Assembly (NCBI GenBank): GCA_046262635.1
Contig: JBHEMK010000136.1
Span: 1 to 22,797, forward strand
From: JBHEMK01 sp046262635
GTDB taxonomy: Bacteria; Actinomycetota; Thermoleophilia; Gaiellales; Gaiellaceae
Direction: 5' to 3'
DNA length: 22,797 bases
The notes under the pieces are model-generated. The model was not told where the DNA came from, did not search any database, and worked only from the letters and a program-made list of their open reading frames with translations. Made by a program: the position numbers and the translations under genes. Of this stretch, positions 15,235-22,369 are shown piece by piece (position 1 is the stretch's first letter; every line of letters starts with the position of its first letter).

Positions 15235-15731
15235 CGCGTCGCCGAGGACCGCTTCCGCAAAAGCGCGGCGACCTTGGTCGCCGTCTCACGCAGGTCGCGC
15301 TCGAGCTCGTCGTTGTCGCCGAGCCCCTGCAGCAGGACGATCGACTCCCGCTGGGGCGAGCCGTTCTTGAGGCAGAGGATCGCGAGACGCCGTACCGCCT
15401 GGTTCCCATCGCTCGTCGCGATCGTGTGCAGCATCGGCCGGACGTTGTTAACGGTGCTCGGGTGCTCTCGCGAGAGCAGCTCGAGCGAGAGCAGTGCCGA
15501 GCCGCGACAGGCCGGGCTCTCGTCATCGAGGCCCCGCCGCAGGAGCTCTTCCTTCTGACGCCAGCGGAATTGACCGACCGCACGGTAGGCGACTGCACGC
15601 TCGCGGTAGTCCTGGCTCCGCGCCGCGCTCTCGAGCTCGTCGCCCCACTCTTGGCGCAGATCCGCCAGCGCCCGCTCAGTCCCGCTCGTGGCGAGCTCGT
15701 CCGCTCGTGCCGCCGCTTCGGCGAGCGTCAC
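15231..15731 (-). CDS. HEAT-repeat-like protein
   Basis: The 166-residue product is all-helical by appearance, with HEAT-like helical pairs: YRERAVAYRAVGQF, ACRGSALLSLELLSRE, NQAVRRLAILCLKNG and the final ETATKVAALLRK. Such repeats form a curved solenoid used for protein binding. There is no catalytic motif or signal peptide. It starts at a GTG (15731) that overlaps the citrate synthase stop by 4 bases (GTGA), so it is translationally coupled to that gene. A role related to citrate synthase is suggested only by this coupling. It converges on the small zinc-ribbon gene with a 4-base overlap of the two ends. Confidence 0.75.
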   Translation of the reverse strand: MTLAEAAARADELATSGTERALADLRQEWGDELESAARSQDYRERAVAYRAVGQFRWRQKEELLRRGLDDESPACRGSALLSLELLSREHPSTVNNVRPMLHTIATSDGNQAVRRLAILCLKNGSPQRESIVLLQGLGDNDELERDLRETATKVAALLRKRSSATR

Positions 15732-16846
15732 GATGCCCGCAAGACCGGAAACTCGCGGCGCTCTGGTCCGACGTACGCGGACGAGGGACGGATAATCTTG
15801 TTGTCCGCGAGCTGCTCGAGGATGTGCGCCGACCAGCCTGCGACCCGGCTCGAGGCAAAGAGCGGCGTAAAGAGGTCGTTCGGGACGCCGAGATATCGAT
15901 AAACCGAGCCCGAGTAGAGGTCGACGTTTGGATAGAGACCCTTCTCCTCGTACACCGTGCGCTCGGCCGCCTCGGCGACGGCATACCAGTTCGGCTCCCC
16001 GGCATCCTCCGAGAACTCGCGCGAGATCTTCTTGAGGATGAGCGCGCGCGGATCGTAGGCGCGGTAGAGCGGGTGGCCGAAGCCGTAGAGCTTCTCCTTC
16101 TGCTCCAGCATTTCCCGCACCTCGTCTGGCGTCCGCTCGGCCGAGCCGAAGCGCTCGAACATCTCCATCGCCGCCTCGTTGGCGCCTCCGTGCAGGGGGC
16201 CGCTCAGCGCGGCGATCGCGGCGACAACGGCGGCATGGACGTCGGCCATGGTGCCGGCGACGACGCGCGCGGTGAACGTCGACGCGTTCATCTCATGCTC
16301 CGCATGGAGGATCATCACGAGGTCGAACGCGCGCGCCGCTTGCTCGGTCGGCTGCTCGCCGTGGAGCATCGTGAGAAAGTTCTCGGCATACGAAAGGTCG
16401 GCATCCGGCTCGACCGGCTCCAGCCCCTGGCGCCGGCGGTGGTAGCGCGCGACGATCGTCGGCATCTGCGCGATCAGCCGGGTTGCCTTGCGCCAGCCGG
16501 CTTCCTGGTCGTTCGAGGCTTTGTCGGGATCGGCGAAGGAGAGTGCCGAGACGGCCGTGCGCAGCAGCTCCATCGGCTCCGCCTGCGTCGATGCCTCGTC
16601 GACCACGGTGGCTGCCTCACCGGTCAGCTCGCGCTGGCCGAGCGCCTCCGTGAAGGAGGCGAGCTCGCCTGCCCCCGGCAGCTCGCCGCTCAGGAGCAGG
16701 TACGCGACTTCCTCGTACGTCGAGCGCTCGGCAAGGTCAGCGATGTCGTAGCCGCGGTACATCAGAACGCCCTCGTTGGGGTCGATCGAGCAGACCGCCG
16801 ACTCCGCGACGACGACACCCGAGAGCTGAACCGACTTCTTCGCCAT
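15728..16846 (-). CDS. gltA: Citrate synthase
   Basis: This enzyme condenses acetyl-CoA and oxaloacetate to citrate, the entry of the TCA cycle. From the ATG at 16846 the protein has 372 residues, matching the short Gram-positive type (B. subtilis CitZ is 372), not the 427-residue E. coli form. Active-site motifs are LHAEHEMNAS (H184), SGPLHGGANEA (H219), GFGHPLYR (H258) and NVDLYSG (D309). A 2-methylcitrate synthase has the same fold and cannot be fully excluded, but idh and mdh nearby favour citrate synthase. The ribosome-binding site is weak. The gene follows the PLP decarboxylase by 32 bases and overlaps the HEAT-repeat gene by 4, making a three-gene unit. An upstream frame extension inside the decarboxylase is ignored. 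Confidence 0.95.
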   Translation of the reverse strand: MAKKSVQLSGVVVAESAVCSIDPNEGVLMYRGYDIADLAERSTYEEVAYLLLSGELPGAGELASFTEALGQRELTGEAATVVDEASTQAEPMELLRTAVSALSFADPDKASNDQEAGWRKATRLIAQMPTIVARYHRRRQGLEPVEPDADLSYAENFLTMLHGEQPTEQAARAFDLVMILHAEHEMNASTFTARVVAGTMADVHAAVVAAIAALSGPLHGGANEAAMEMFERFGSAERTPDEVREMLEQKEKLYGFGHPLYRAYDPRALILKKISREFSEDAGEPNWYAVAEAAERTVYEEKGLYPNVDLYSGSVYRYLGVPNDLFTPLFASSRVAGWSAHILEQLADNKIIRPSSAYVGPERREFPVLRAS

Positions 16847-16878
16847 TTCAGCAGCCACGATAGCGGCGGCGCGGAGAC

Positions 16879-18258
16879 TCACACCTGGACGGCCTGGGCG
16901 GCATGGAGGATCGCCTCGACGGCGCGGTCGACGTCCTCCTCGGTCGTTCGCCAGTTCGACACGGAGATCCGCATCGCGTGCTCGCCGCGCCACTCTGTGC
17001 CGCTGAGCCAGCAGACGCCGTTGCTCTGCACCCGCTCGATCACAGCCCGCGTCCGTTCGCCGTCGCCGAAGCGGACGAGCACCTGGTTGAGCACGACGTC
17101 GTTCAGCACCTCGGCCCCCGCCTGCTCGAGCGCGCCGGCGAAACGGCGCGCCTGCGCGCAAGAGCGCTCGATCAGCTCGGCGATCCCGCTCTGCCCGAGC
17201 GAGCGGATCGCGGCGTAGACCGCGAAGCCGCGCGCCCGCCGCGAGAACTCGGGCGTCCAGTCGACCTCGTCCCGCTTGCGCGTGTCCCCGGCGTGGATCA
17301 GGTAGGACGCCGTCACGGACATGGCGGCCTGATGCGCCTCGGGGTGCGCGCAGAAAGCGAGGCCGGAGTCGTAGGGAACGTTCAGCCACTTGTGGCAGTC
17401 GGTGGCCCACGAGTCCGCACGCTCGTGCCCGGCAAGGAGATGCCGAAGTTCCGGCGACGCGGCCCCCCAGAGCCCGAAGGCACCGTCGAGATGGAACCAC
17501 GCCCCGGCCTCCGCCGCGGCATCAGCGATCTCCTCCACGGGATCGAAGGCGCCAGTGTTCACCTCGCCCGCCTGGCCGCAGATGATCGTCGGACCTTCGC
17601 CCGCAGCCACCGCCTCCCGGAGGCTCGCGCCTCGGATCCGGCCCTCGTCATCCCCCTCGACGACGACGAGGGAGGAGGCGCCTATCCCGAGCAGTCGCAG
17701 CGCGCGGTCGACCGTGACGTGGCGCTTCTCGCCCACCAGCACGCGGATCGCAGGCGAGCCGGCGAGACCGTCGGCCGCGACGTCCCAGCCTGCCCCCGCC
17801 AACACGTGATGGCGCGCCGCAGCCAGCGCCGTCACGTGTGCCATCTGACACCCGGTCACGTAGGCGACCGAGACGTGTTCGGGCAGGCCGAGCAGCTCGG
17901 CGAGCCAGCAGCGGCAGACCTCCTCAACGACTGCCGCCGACGGCCCGCCGGCGTAGAGGCCGGAGTTCTGGTCCCAGACCGAGGTGAGCCAGTCGGCTGC
18001 GATCGCGGCCGGAACGCCGCCGCCGATCACGAATCCGAAATAGCGCCCCGAAGGGATCCCGACGACGCCAGGCTCAGCCGCCTCGGCAAGTGCGGCAACG
18101 ACGGCGAGCGGGTCGAGCGGCCCCTCGGGGAGTGGCCCGCCGAGCGCGTGCTCCAGCGTCTCGACATCCGCCGCGGCACAGACCGGGCGCGTTCCCAGTG
18201 TGTCGATGAAGTCGGCGGCGTACTGCGCGGTCTGCCGGAAAAGCTCCCGCTCGTCCAC
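16879..18258 (-). CDS. PLP-dependent decarboxylase (group II / aromatic amino acid decarboxylase fold)
   Basis: The 459-residue product belongs to the group II pyridoxal-phosphate decarboxylases (DDC/GAD-like). K290 in DCHKWLNVPYDSG is the Schiff-base lysine, D258 in FHLDGAFG binds the PLP ring nitrogen, and H180 in GEKRHVTVDRAL stacks on the ring. The N-terminal part has the family motif YFGFVIGGGVPAA. Possible substrates include aromatic amino acids, glutamate or diaminobutyrate; the sequence does not decide. The start is a GTG at 18258 with no ribosome-binding site but a TAGAGT -10 box exactly 7 bases upstream, pointing to a leaderless transcript. It is divergent from isocitrate dehydrogenase with only 38 bases between them, and leads into citrate synthase. 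Confidence 0.92.
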   Translation of the reverse strand: MDERELFRQTAQYAADFIDTLGTRPVCAAADVETLEHALGGPLPEGPLDPLAVVAALAEAAEPGVVGIPSGRYFGFVIGGGVPAAIAADWLTSVWDQNSGLYAGGPSAAVVEEVCRCWLAELLGLPEHVSVAYVTGCQMAHVTALAAARHHVLAGAGWDVAADGLAGSPAIRVLVGEKRHVTVDRALRLLGIGASSLVVVEGDDEGRIRGASLREAVAAGEGPTIICGQAGEVNTGAFDPVEEIADAAAEAGAWFHLDGAFGLWGAASPELRHLLAGHERADSWATDCHKWLNVPYDSGLAFCAHPEAHQAAMSVTASYLIHAGDTRKRDEVDWTPEFSRRARGFAVYAAIRSLGQSGIAELIERSCAQARRFAGALEQAGAEVLNDVVLNQVLVRFGDGERTRAVIERVQSNGVCWLSGTEWRGEHAMRISVSNWRTTEEDVDRAVEAILHAAQAVQV

Positions 18259-18296
18259 CGGCGCGACTCTAACGGCTCGCAGGTAGATTCAGGCGC
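18259..18296. promoter_or_regulatory. Compact divergent promoter region with two leaderless-type -10 boxes
   Basis: The 38 bases between the decarboxylase (-) and isocitrate dehydrogenase (+) hold two TANNNT hexamers. TAGAGT (18271-18266, minus strand) and TAGATT (18284-18289, plus strand) each lie exactly 7 bases before a GTG start. In actinobacteria that spacing is typical of leaderless transcripts that start at the initiation codon. Neither gene has a ribosome-binding site. No good -35 box is visible for either. Confidence 0.6.
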
Positions 18297-19388
18297 GTGG
18301 CGCACCGCGTAGTCCTCATCCCTGGCGACGGCACCGGCCCGGAACTGACCGAGGCGACCTGCCGCGTGCTCGACGCCACCGGGGTCGAGTTCGACTGGGA
18401 CGTCCGCGAGGCAGGCGCCGACCAGATGGAGAGGCACGGCGGCAACCCGCTCCCGCCTGACGTCCTCGACGCGATCCGCGAGGCGGGCGTTGCCCTGAAG
18501 GGGCCGATCACGACCCCGGTCGGCGGCGGCTTCCGGTCGGTCAACGTCGGCTTGCGCAAGGAGCTCGATCTGTACGCGCAGGTGCGCCCGTGCAAGAGGT
18601 ACCCGGGTGTCCGGACGCGCTTCGACGACGTTGACCTGATTATCGTGCGCGAGAACACCGAGGATCTCTACGCGGGGATCGAGTACGAGCAGGGCACGCC
18701 CGACGCGGAGGAGCTGATCGCCTGGATCGAGTCGAAGGGGGGAAGGCTGCGGTGGCGCGACGCGGGCATCTCGATCAAGCCGATCTCCATCACCGGCACG
18801 CGGCGCATCTTCGAGTTCGCCTTCGACTACGCCCGCAAGAACGGCCGCCGCAAGCTCACGGCCGTCCACAAGGCGAACATCATGAAGTTCTCGGATGGGC
18901 TCTGGCTGGAGGTGGCGCGCAGGGTGGCGGCGGAGAACCCCGACATCGCCTTCGACGACAGGATCGTGGACAACATGTGCATGCAGCTCGTCCAGCGGCC
19001 CGAGGAGTACGACGTGCTGGTGCTCCCGAATTTGTACGGCGACGTCCTTTCGGACCTGTGCGCAGGAATGATCGGCGGCCTCGGCCTCGCCCCCGGCGGC
19101 AACTTCGCCGAGGGAATCGCAGTCTTCGAGCCGACGCACGGCTCTGCCCCGAAGTACGCGGGCCAGAACAAGGTCAACCCGATGGCGCAGCTGCTCTCCG
19201 GGATGCTGATGCTACGCCACCTCGAGGAGCACGAGGCCGCAGACCGGCTCGAGTCTGCGATCGCGGAGGTGATCGCCGCGGGCGAGAGCGTCACCTACGA
19301 CATGAAGCCGGGACGGGACGACCCGAACGCGGTCGGGACGAGCCACGTCGCAGACGCGATCATCGACAGGATGGGGGCGCGGGTCTGA
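18297..19388 (+). CDS. icd: Isocitrate dehydrogenase
   Basis: This enzyme oxidatively decarboxylates isocitrate to 2-oxoglutarate. The 363-residue protein is of the isocitrate/isopropylmalate dehydrogenase family. IPGDGTGPELT opens it, and ENTEDLYAGIEYEQG is the hallmark separating isocitrate from isopropylmalate enzymes. GGFRSVNVGLRKELDLYAQV holds the substrate Ser and Arg residues, and NLYGDVLSDLCAGMIGGLG the metal aspartates. In the cofactor loop (HGSAPKYAGQNKVNP) K286-Y287 match the residues that select NADP in E. coli (Lys344-Tyr345), but the equivalent of Arg395 is not present, so cofactor choice is uncertain. It starts at a GTG without ribosome-binding site behind a leaderless-type promoter. 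Its stop overlaps the apparent CTG start of mdh. Confidence 0.95.
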   Translation: MAHRVVLIPGDGTGPELTEATCRVLDATGVEFDWDVREAGADQMERHGGNPLPPDVLDAIREAGVALKGPITTPVGGGFRSVNVGLRKELDLYAQVRPCKRYPGVRTRFDDVDLIIVRENTEDLYAGIEYEQGTPDAEELIAWIESKGGRLRWRDAGISIKPISITGTRRIFEFAFDYARKNGRRKLTAVHKANIMKFSDGLWLEVARRVAAENPDIAFDDRIVDNMCMQLVQRPEEYDVLVLPNLYGDVLSDLCAGMIGGLGLAPGGNFAEGIAVFEPTHGSAPKYAGQNKVNPMAQLLSGMLMLRHLEEHEAADRLESAIAEVIAAGESVTYDMKPGRDDPNAVGTSHVADAIIDRMGARV

Positions 19389-20314
19389 GCGGGCGGAGGA
19401 AGATCACGGTCGTCGGCGCGGGCAACGTCGGGGCGACGTGCGCCCAGGTGCTCGCCGTGCGCGACTATGCCGACATCGTCCTCGTCGACATCAAGGAGGG
19501 CCTGCCCCAGGGCAAGGCCCTCGATGTCAACCAGATGGGCGCCGTGCTCGGGTACGAGCCGAACGTCGTCGGCTCGAACCGCTACGACGAAAGCTCGGGG
19601 TCCGACGTCGTCGTTATCACCGCCGGCCTGCCGCGCTCGCCGGGGATGAGCCGCGACGACCTCGTCTCCACGAACGAGAAGATCGTCGGCTCGGTCACGC
19701 AGGAGGTGGTGAAGGCCTCGCCCGAGGCGATTCTCGTCGTCGTCTCGAACCCGCTCGACGCGATGTGCCACGTGGCCAAGAACGTCTCCGGCTGGCCGAA
19801 GGAACGGGTCTTCGGCATGGCCGGCGTTCTCGACACGGCACGCTTCTCGGCCTTCATCGCCTGGGAAACCGGCTCGTCGGTCAAGGACGTGACCGCGATG
19901 GTGCTCGGCGGTCACGGCGACCAGATGGTCCCGGTCGTCTCGGCGACGACCGTCGGCGGAGTCCCGCTGCGCAAGCTCGTCGCCGAAGATCGGATCGAGG
20001 CGATGGTCAGGCGGACGGCCAAGGGCGGCGGCGAGCTTGTCGAGCTGCTCGGCACCTCTGCTTGGTATGCACCGGGCGCGGCGGCGGCACAGATGGTCGA
20101 CTCGATCATGCTCGACGAGAAGCGCGTCCTTCCTTGCACCGCGTACCTCGAGGGCGAGTACGGCATCAACGGCCTCTTCATGGGCGTGCCCGTGAAGCTC
20201 GGCGCGGGAGGCGTCGAGCAGATCGTGGAGCTCGAACTCACGGACGACGAGCGCCAGGCCCTGGGGAGCTCGGCCGAGGCCGTCCGGGAAGTCGTCGGCG
20301 TCCTGACCACGTAG
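19385..20314 (+). CDS. mdh: Malate dehydrogenase (LDH-like type)
   Basis: This enzyme interconverts malate and oxaloacetate with NAD. The 309-residue product has the Rossmann motif VVGAGNVGAT with the NAD-selecting D35 (LVDI). Its mobile-loop arginines are R84 and R90 (AGLPRSPGMSR) and the catalytic histidine is H177 (GGHGDQMVP); these fit the tetrameric LDH-like malate dehydrogenases. The start is odd: no ATG, GTG or TTG lies in frame before the Rossmann motif. The CTG at 19385 overlaps the icd stop (CTGA) and has GGGGG about 8 bases upstream, so it is the best start and implies translational coupling. A sequencing error near the junction is the alternative. A large stem-loop follows the stop. 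Confidence 0.94.
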   Translation: MSGRRKITVVGAGNVGATCAQVLAVRDYADIVLVDIKEGLPQGKALDVNQMGAVLGYEPNVVGSNRYDESSGSDVVVITAGLPRSPGMSRDDLVSTNEKIVGSVTQEVVKASPEAILVVVSNPLDAMCHVAKNVSGWPKERVFGMAGVLDTARFSAFIAWETGSSVKDVTAMVLGGHGDQMVPVVSATTVGGVPLRKLVAEDRIEAMVRRTAKGGGELVELLGTSAWYAPGAAAAQMVDSIMLDEKRVLPCTAYLEGEYGINGLFMGVPVKLGAGGVEQIVELELTDDERQALGSSAEAVREVVGVLTT

Positions 20315-20376
20315 GCGCGCGCTGACCCGCCGCTTGCCGACCGCACCGCCCTGGGCCCAGGCGTCAGCCGGCGCGC
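20315..20376 (+). terminator. Large GC stem-loop after malate dehydrogenase
   Basis: Directly after the mdh stop, GCGCGC-GCTGAC (20315-20326) can pair with GTCAGC-CG-GCGCGC (20363-20376), 12 pairs with a 2-base bulge. The enclosed loop contains a perfect 12-base palindrome, CCTGGGCCCAGG (20350-20361), that could form an inner hairpin. No T-run follows, so it may be a rho-type end, an mRNA-stabilising structure, or both. Confidence 0.45.
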
Positions 20377-20467
20377 GTGAGAAGGTGTGCGCCCACCGGC
20401 CGCCCTGCGCGGACGACACACGCCGGATTGCTGACGAGCAGAACGACTCGGAAGGAGGTTTCTGGCG

Positions 20468-21211
20468 ATGGATCTCGACCTGAAGGGACGCACGGCGATC
20501 GTCTGTGGGGCGTCGTCCGGCCTCGGCCTCGCGAGCGCCGCGGCGCTCGCCGCGGAGGGCGCCAACGTGTCGATGTTCGCCCGCCGCCGTGACGTGCTCG
20601 AGCGGGAGGCCGACCGGATCGGCGCGCTCCCGGTGCGCGGCGACGTCACGAGCCCGCGTGATCTGGAGCGGCTCGTCGAGCGGACGCGAGCCGCGTTCCA
20701 CGGGATCGACATCCTTGTCTGGAACGGAGGCGGCCCGCCGCCCGGCCGCGCCGAGGATCTCACGGTCGAGGCGGTCGAGCGCGCCGTCGAGCTGCTGCTC
20801 CTGCCGCCTGTGCTGCTGCTCCGCATCTGCCTGCCGTACCTCGAGCGGAGTGGCTCCGGGCGGGTGATCGCGATCACGTCGGCCGCCGCACTCGAGCCGA
20901 CGGCGCACCTCGCTCTCTCGAACATCGTCCGGCCCAGCGTGACCGGCTGGGCAAAGTCGCTCTCGCGCGAGCTCGGCCCGAAGGGCATCACCGTCAACTG
21001 CGTCGCCCCCGGACGGATCGCCACGGCGCGACTCGAACAGCTCTATCCGGACGGTCCGACCGAGTCGGACCTCGCAGAGATTCCACTCGGCCGCTGGGGC
21101 ATCCCCGAAGAGCTCGGCGACGTCGTGTGCTTCCTCGCCTCCGCCCGTGCCCGCTACGTCAGTGGCGTGACGATCCCCGTCGACGGCGGGCTGACCAGGC
21201 GGCCCCTCTGA
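20468..21211 (+). CDS. Short-chain dehydrogenase/reductase-like protein with altered catalytic residues
   Basis: The 247-residue product is a classical SDR in fold. GASSGLGLA (14-22) is the cofactor glycine motif, DV at 59-60 and NGGG at 86-89 correspond to the usual D-V and N-A-G-G positions, and the ending VTIPVDGGLT is typical of FabG-like proteins. The catalytic Ser is present (S138, ITSAAAL), but at the positions of FabG Tyr151 and Lys155 it has S151 and R155 (LALSNIVRPSV). Other SDRs with a similar LSN..R motif are known, so this is a subfamily trait and not a recent mutation. The reaction is unknown. A strong GAAGGAGGT ribosome-binding site lies 8 bases before the ATG, and the PDZ-Lon gene follows after 20 bases. 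Confidence 0.88.
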   Translation: MDLDLKGRTAIVCGASSGLGLASAAALAAEGANVSMFARRRDVLEREADRIGALPVRGDVTSPRDLERLVERTRAAFHGIDILVWNGGGPPPGRAEDLTVEAVERAVELLLLPPVLLLRICLPYLERSGSGRVIAITSAAALEPTAHLALSNIVRPSVTGWAKSLSRELGPKGITVNCVAPGRIATARLEQLYPDGPTESDLAEIPLGRWGIPEELGDVVCFLASARARYVSGVTIPVDGGLTRRPL

Positions 21212-21231
21212 CGCATCGCGCGCTCTCGCCC

Positions 21232-22227
21232 ATGCGGCTCGTGTTCGCCGGGCTCGCGCTGCTCGCAATCGTCATCGTCGCGCTGTGGCTGATCCGCTCG
21301 AGGAGCTTCTTGCTGCTGCCCGACAAGGCGCACCCGGTGGGCCCGCTCGTCCATGTCCAGGGTGGCAGGACTCCCTCCGGGCGGGGCGGGATCTACTTCG
21401 TCGACGTGCTCGAGCAGCGGGCCAGTCTGCTGGACGAGCTGATTCCAGGCGTCCTGCACGACGGCGCGACACTCGTTCCAGCCCAGAGGATCGTGCCTCC
21501 GGGGATGAACGACAAATCCCAGCGGCGGGCCGATCTCCAGCAGATGCTGATGTCGCAACGGATCGCGGCCGCAGTGGCACTGCGGAAGCTCGGCTATCAC
21601 GTGACGGCCCGGCCCAGCGGCATTCTGGTAGACACGGCCATCCCAAACACCGACGCGGTCGGGAAGCTTCAGGCGACCGACGTGATCATCTCGCTGGAGG
21701 GCAGGCCCGTGCGCACCTTCGCCGACCTGCGGGCCGCGATCCGCCGCCACAGGATCGGCGACGCCGTTCGGGTCGGCCTCCGCCGCGGCAGCGACCTGAC
21801 GAGCGTCGACGTCCGGCTGACGAGATCCACCAACAACCCCGCCCTGCCGGCCCTTGGCGTGGTCGTGGAGCAGGCGAACAACATCAAGCTCCCGATCGCC
21901 GTCAATATCGACGCCGGCAACGTCGGCGGCCCGTCCGCCGGCCTCGCGTTCGCGCTCGAGGTCATGGAGAAGCTCGGCCGCGACGTCGACCACGGCTACC
22001 GTGTCGCCGCGACAGGCGAGCTCGCAACCGACGGCACCGTCATCCCCATCGGTGGCGTCGAGCAGAAGATATTCGGTGCGCGCCTCGCGAAGGTGGATGT
22101 CTTCCTCGTCCCGGCTGGGGACAACGCCCGGACCGCTCGGCTCTACGCGAAAGGCGTCCGCGTCGTGGCTGTGCAGAACTTTCAACAGGCGTTGCGCGCT
22201 CTGGCAACCTTGCCGCCAAAAGTCTAG
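21232..22227 (+). CDS. Membrane-anchored PDZ-domain Lon-type protease (YlbL-like)
   Basis: The 331-residue product starts with a membrane anchor or signal (LVFAGLALLAIVIVALWLI, residues 3-21). A PDZ domain follows at about 125-200 with the TAIPNTDAVGKLQATDVIISL core. The C-terminal S16 (Lon) protease domain has nucleophile S235 in GNVGGPSAGLAFALE and K279 in GGVEQKIFGA, 44 residues apart as in Lon-type Ser-Lys dyads. There is no ATPase domain. This is the YlbL family, which in Bacillus degrades the cell-division inhibitor YneA after DNA damage; the target here is unknown. The ATG at 21232 lies 20 bases after the SDR stop. The protease domain should face outside the membrane. Confidence 0.92.
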   Translation: MRLVFAGLALLAIVIVALWLIRSRSFLLLPDKAHPVGPLVHVQGGRTPSGRGGIYFVDVLEQRASLLDELIPGVLHDGATLVPAQRIVPPGMNDKSQRRADLQQMLMSQRIAAAVALRKLGYHVTARPSGILVDTAIPNTDAVGKLQATDVIISLEGRPVRTFADLRAAIRRHRIGDAVRVGLRRGSDLTSVDVRLTRSTNNPALPALGVVVEQANNIKLPIAVNIDAGNVGGPSAGLAFALEVMEKLGRDVDHGYRVAATGELATDGTVIPIGGVEQKIFGARLAKVDVFLVPAGDNARTARLYAKGVRVVAVQNFQQALRALATLPPKV

Positions 22228-22266
22228 AAACCGCAAAATCTGGCGGCTTGGAATCTGCCGGAAAAT

Positions 22267-22296
22267 GCGCAGTTTTCTTCCTGGGCAAAACTGCGC
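22267..22296. promoter_or_regulatory. 10-base perfect inverted repeat upstream of the small cysteine protein
   Basis: GCGCAGTTTT (22267-22276) and AAAACTGCGC (22287-22296) are perfect inverted copies around a 10-base loop. No T-run follows, so a simple terminator is unlikely on the plus strand. A TATGAT -10 box lies at 22314-22319, which would put this repeat around -35 to -50 of a promoter for the 22370 gene. It may be a regulator-binding site, or an RNA stem ending the PDZ-Lon transcript. Confidence 0.5.
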
Positions 22297-22369
22297 CGGG
22301 GGTTGGGCAGCCTTATGATCGGCCCCTGTCCCAAGCGTTTCCCCTCCTCCCCAGCCCCCGAGGACGCCG

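Noticed and set aside
16847..17500. Upstream extension of the citrate synthase frame
   Set aside because: It is a shadow of the decarboxylase gene in another frame; the conserved protein begins at the ATG at 16846.
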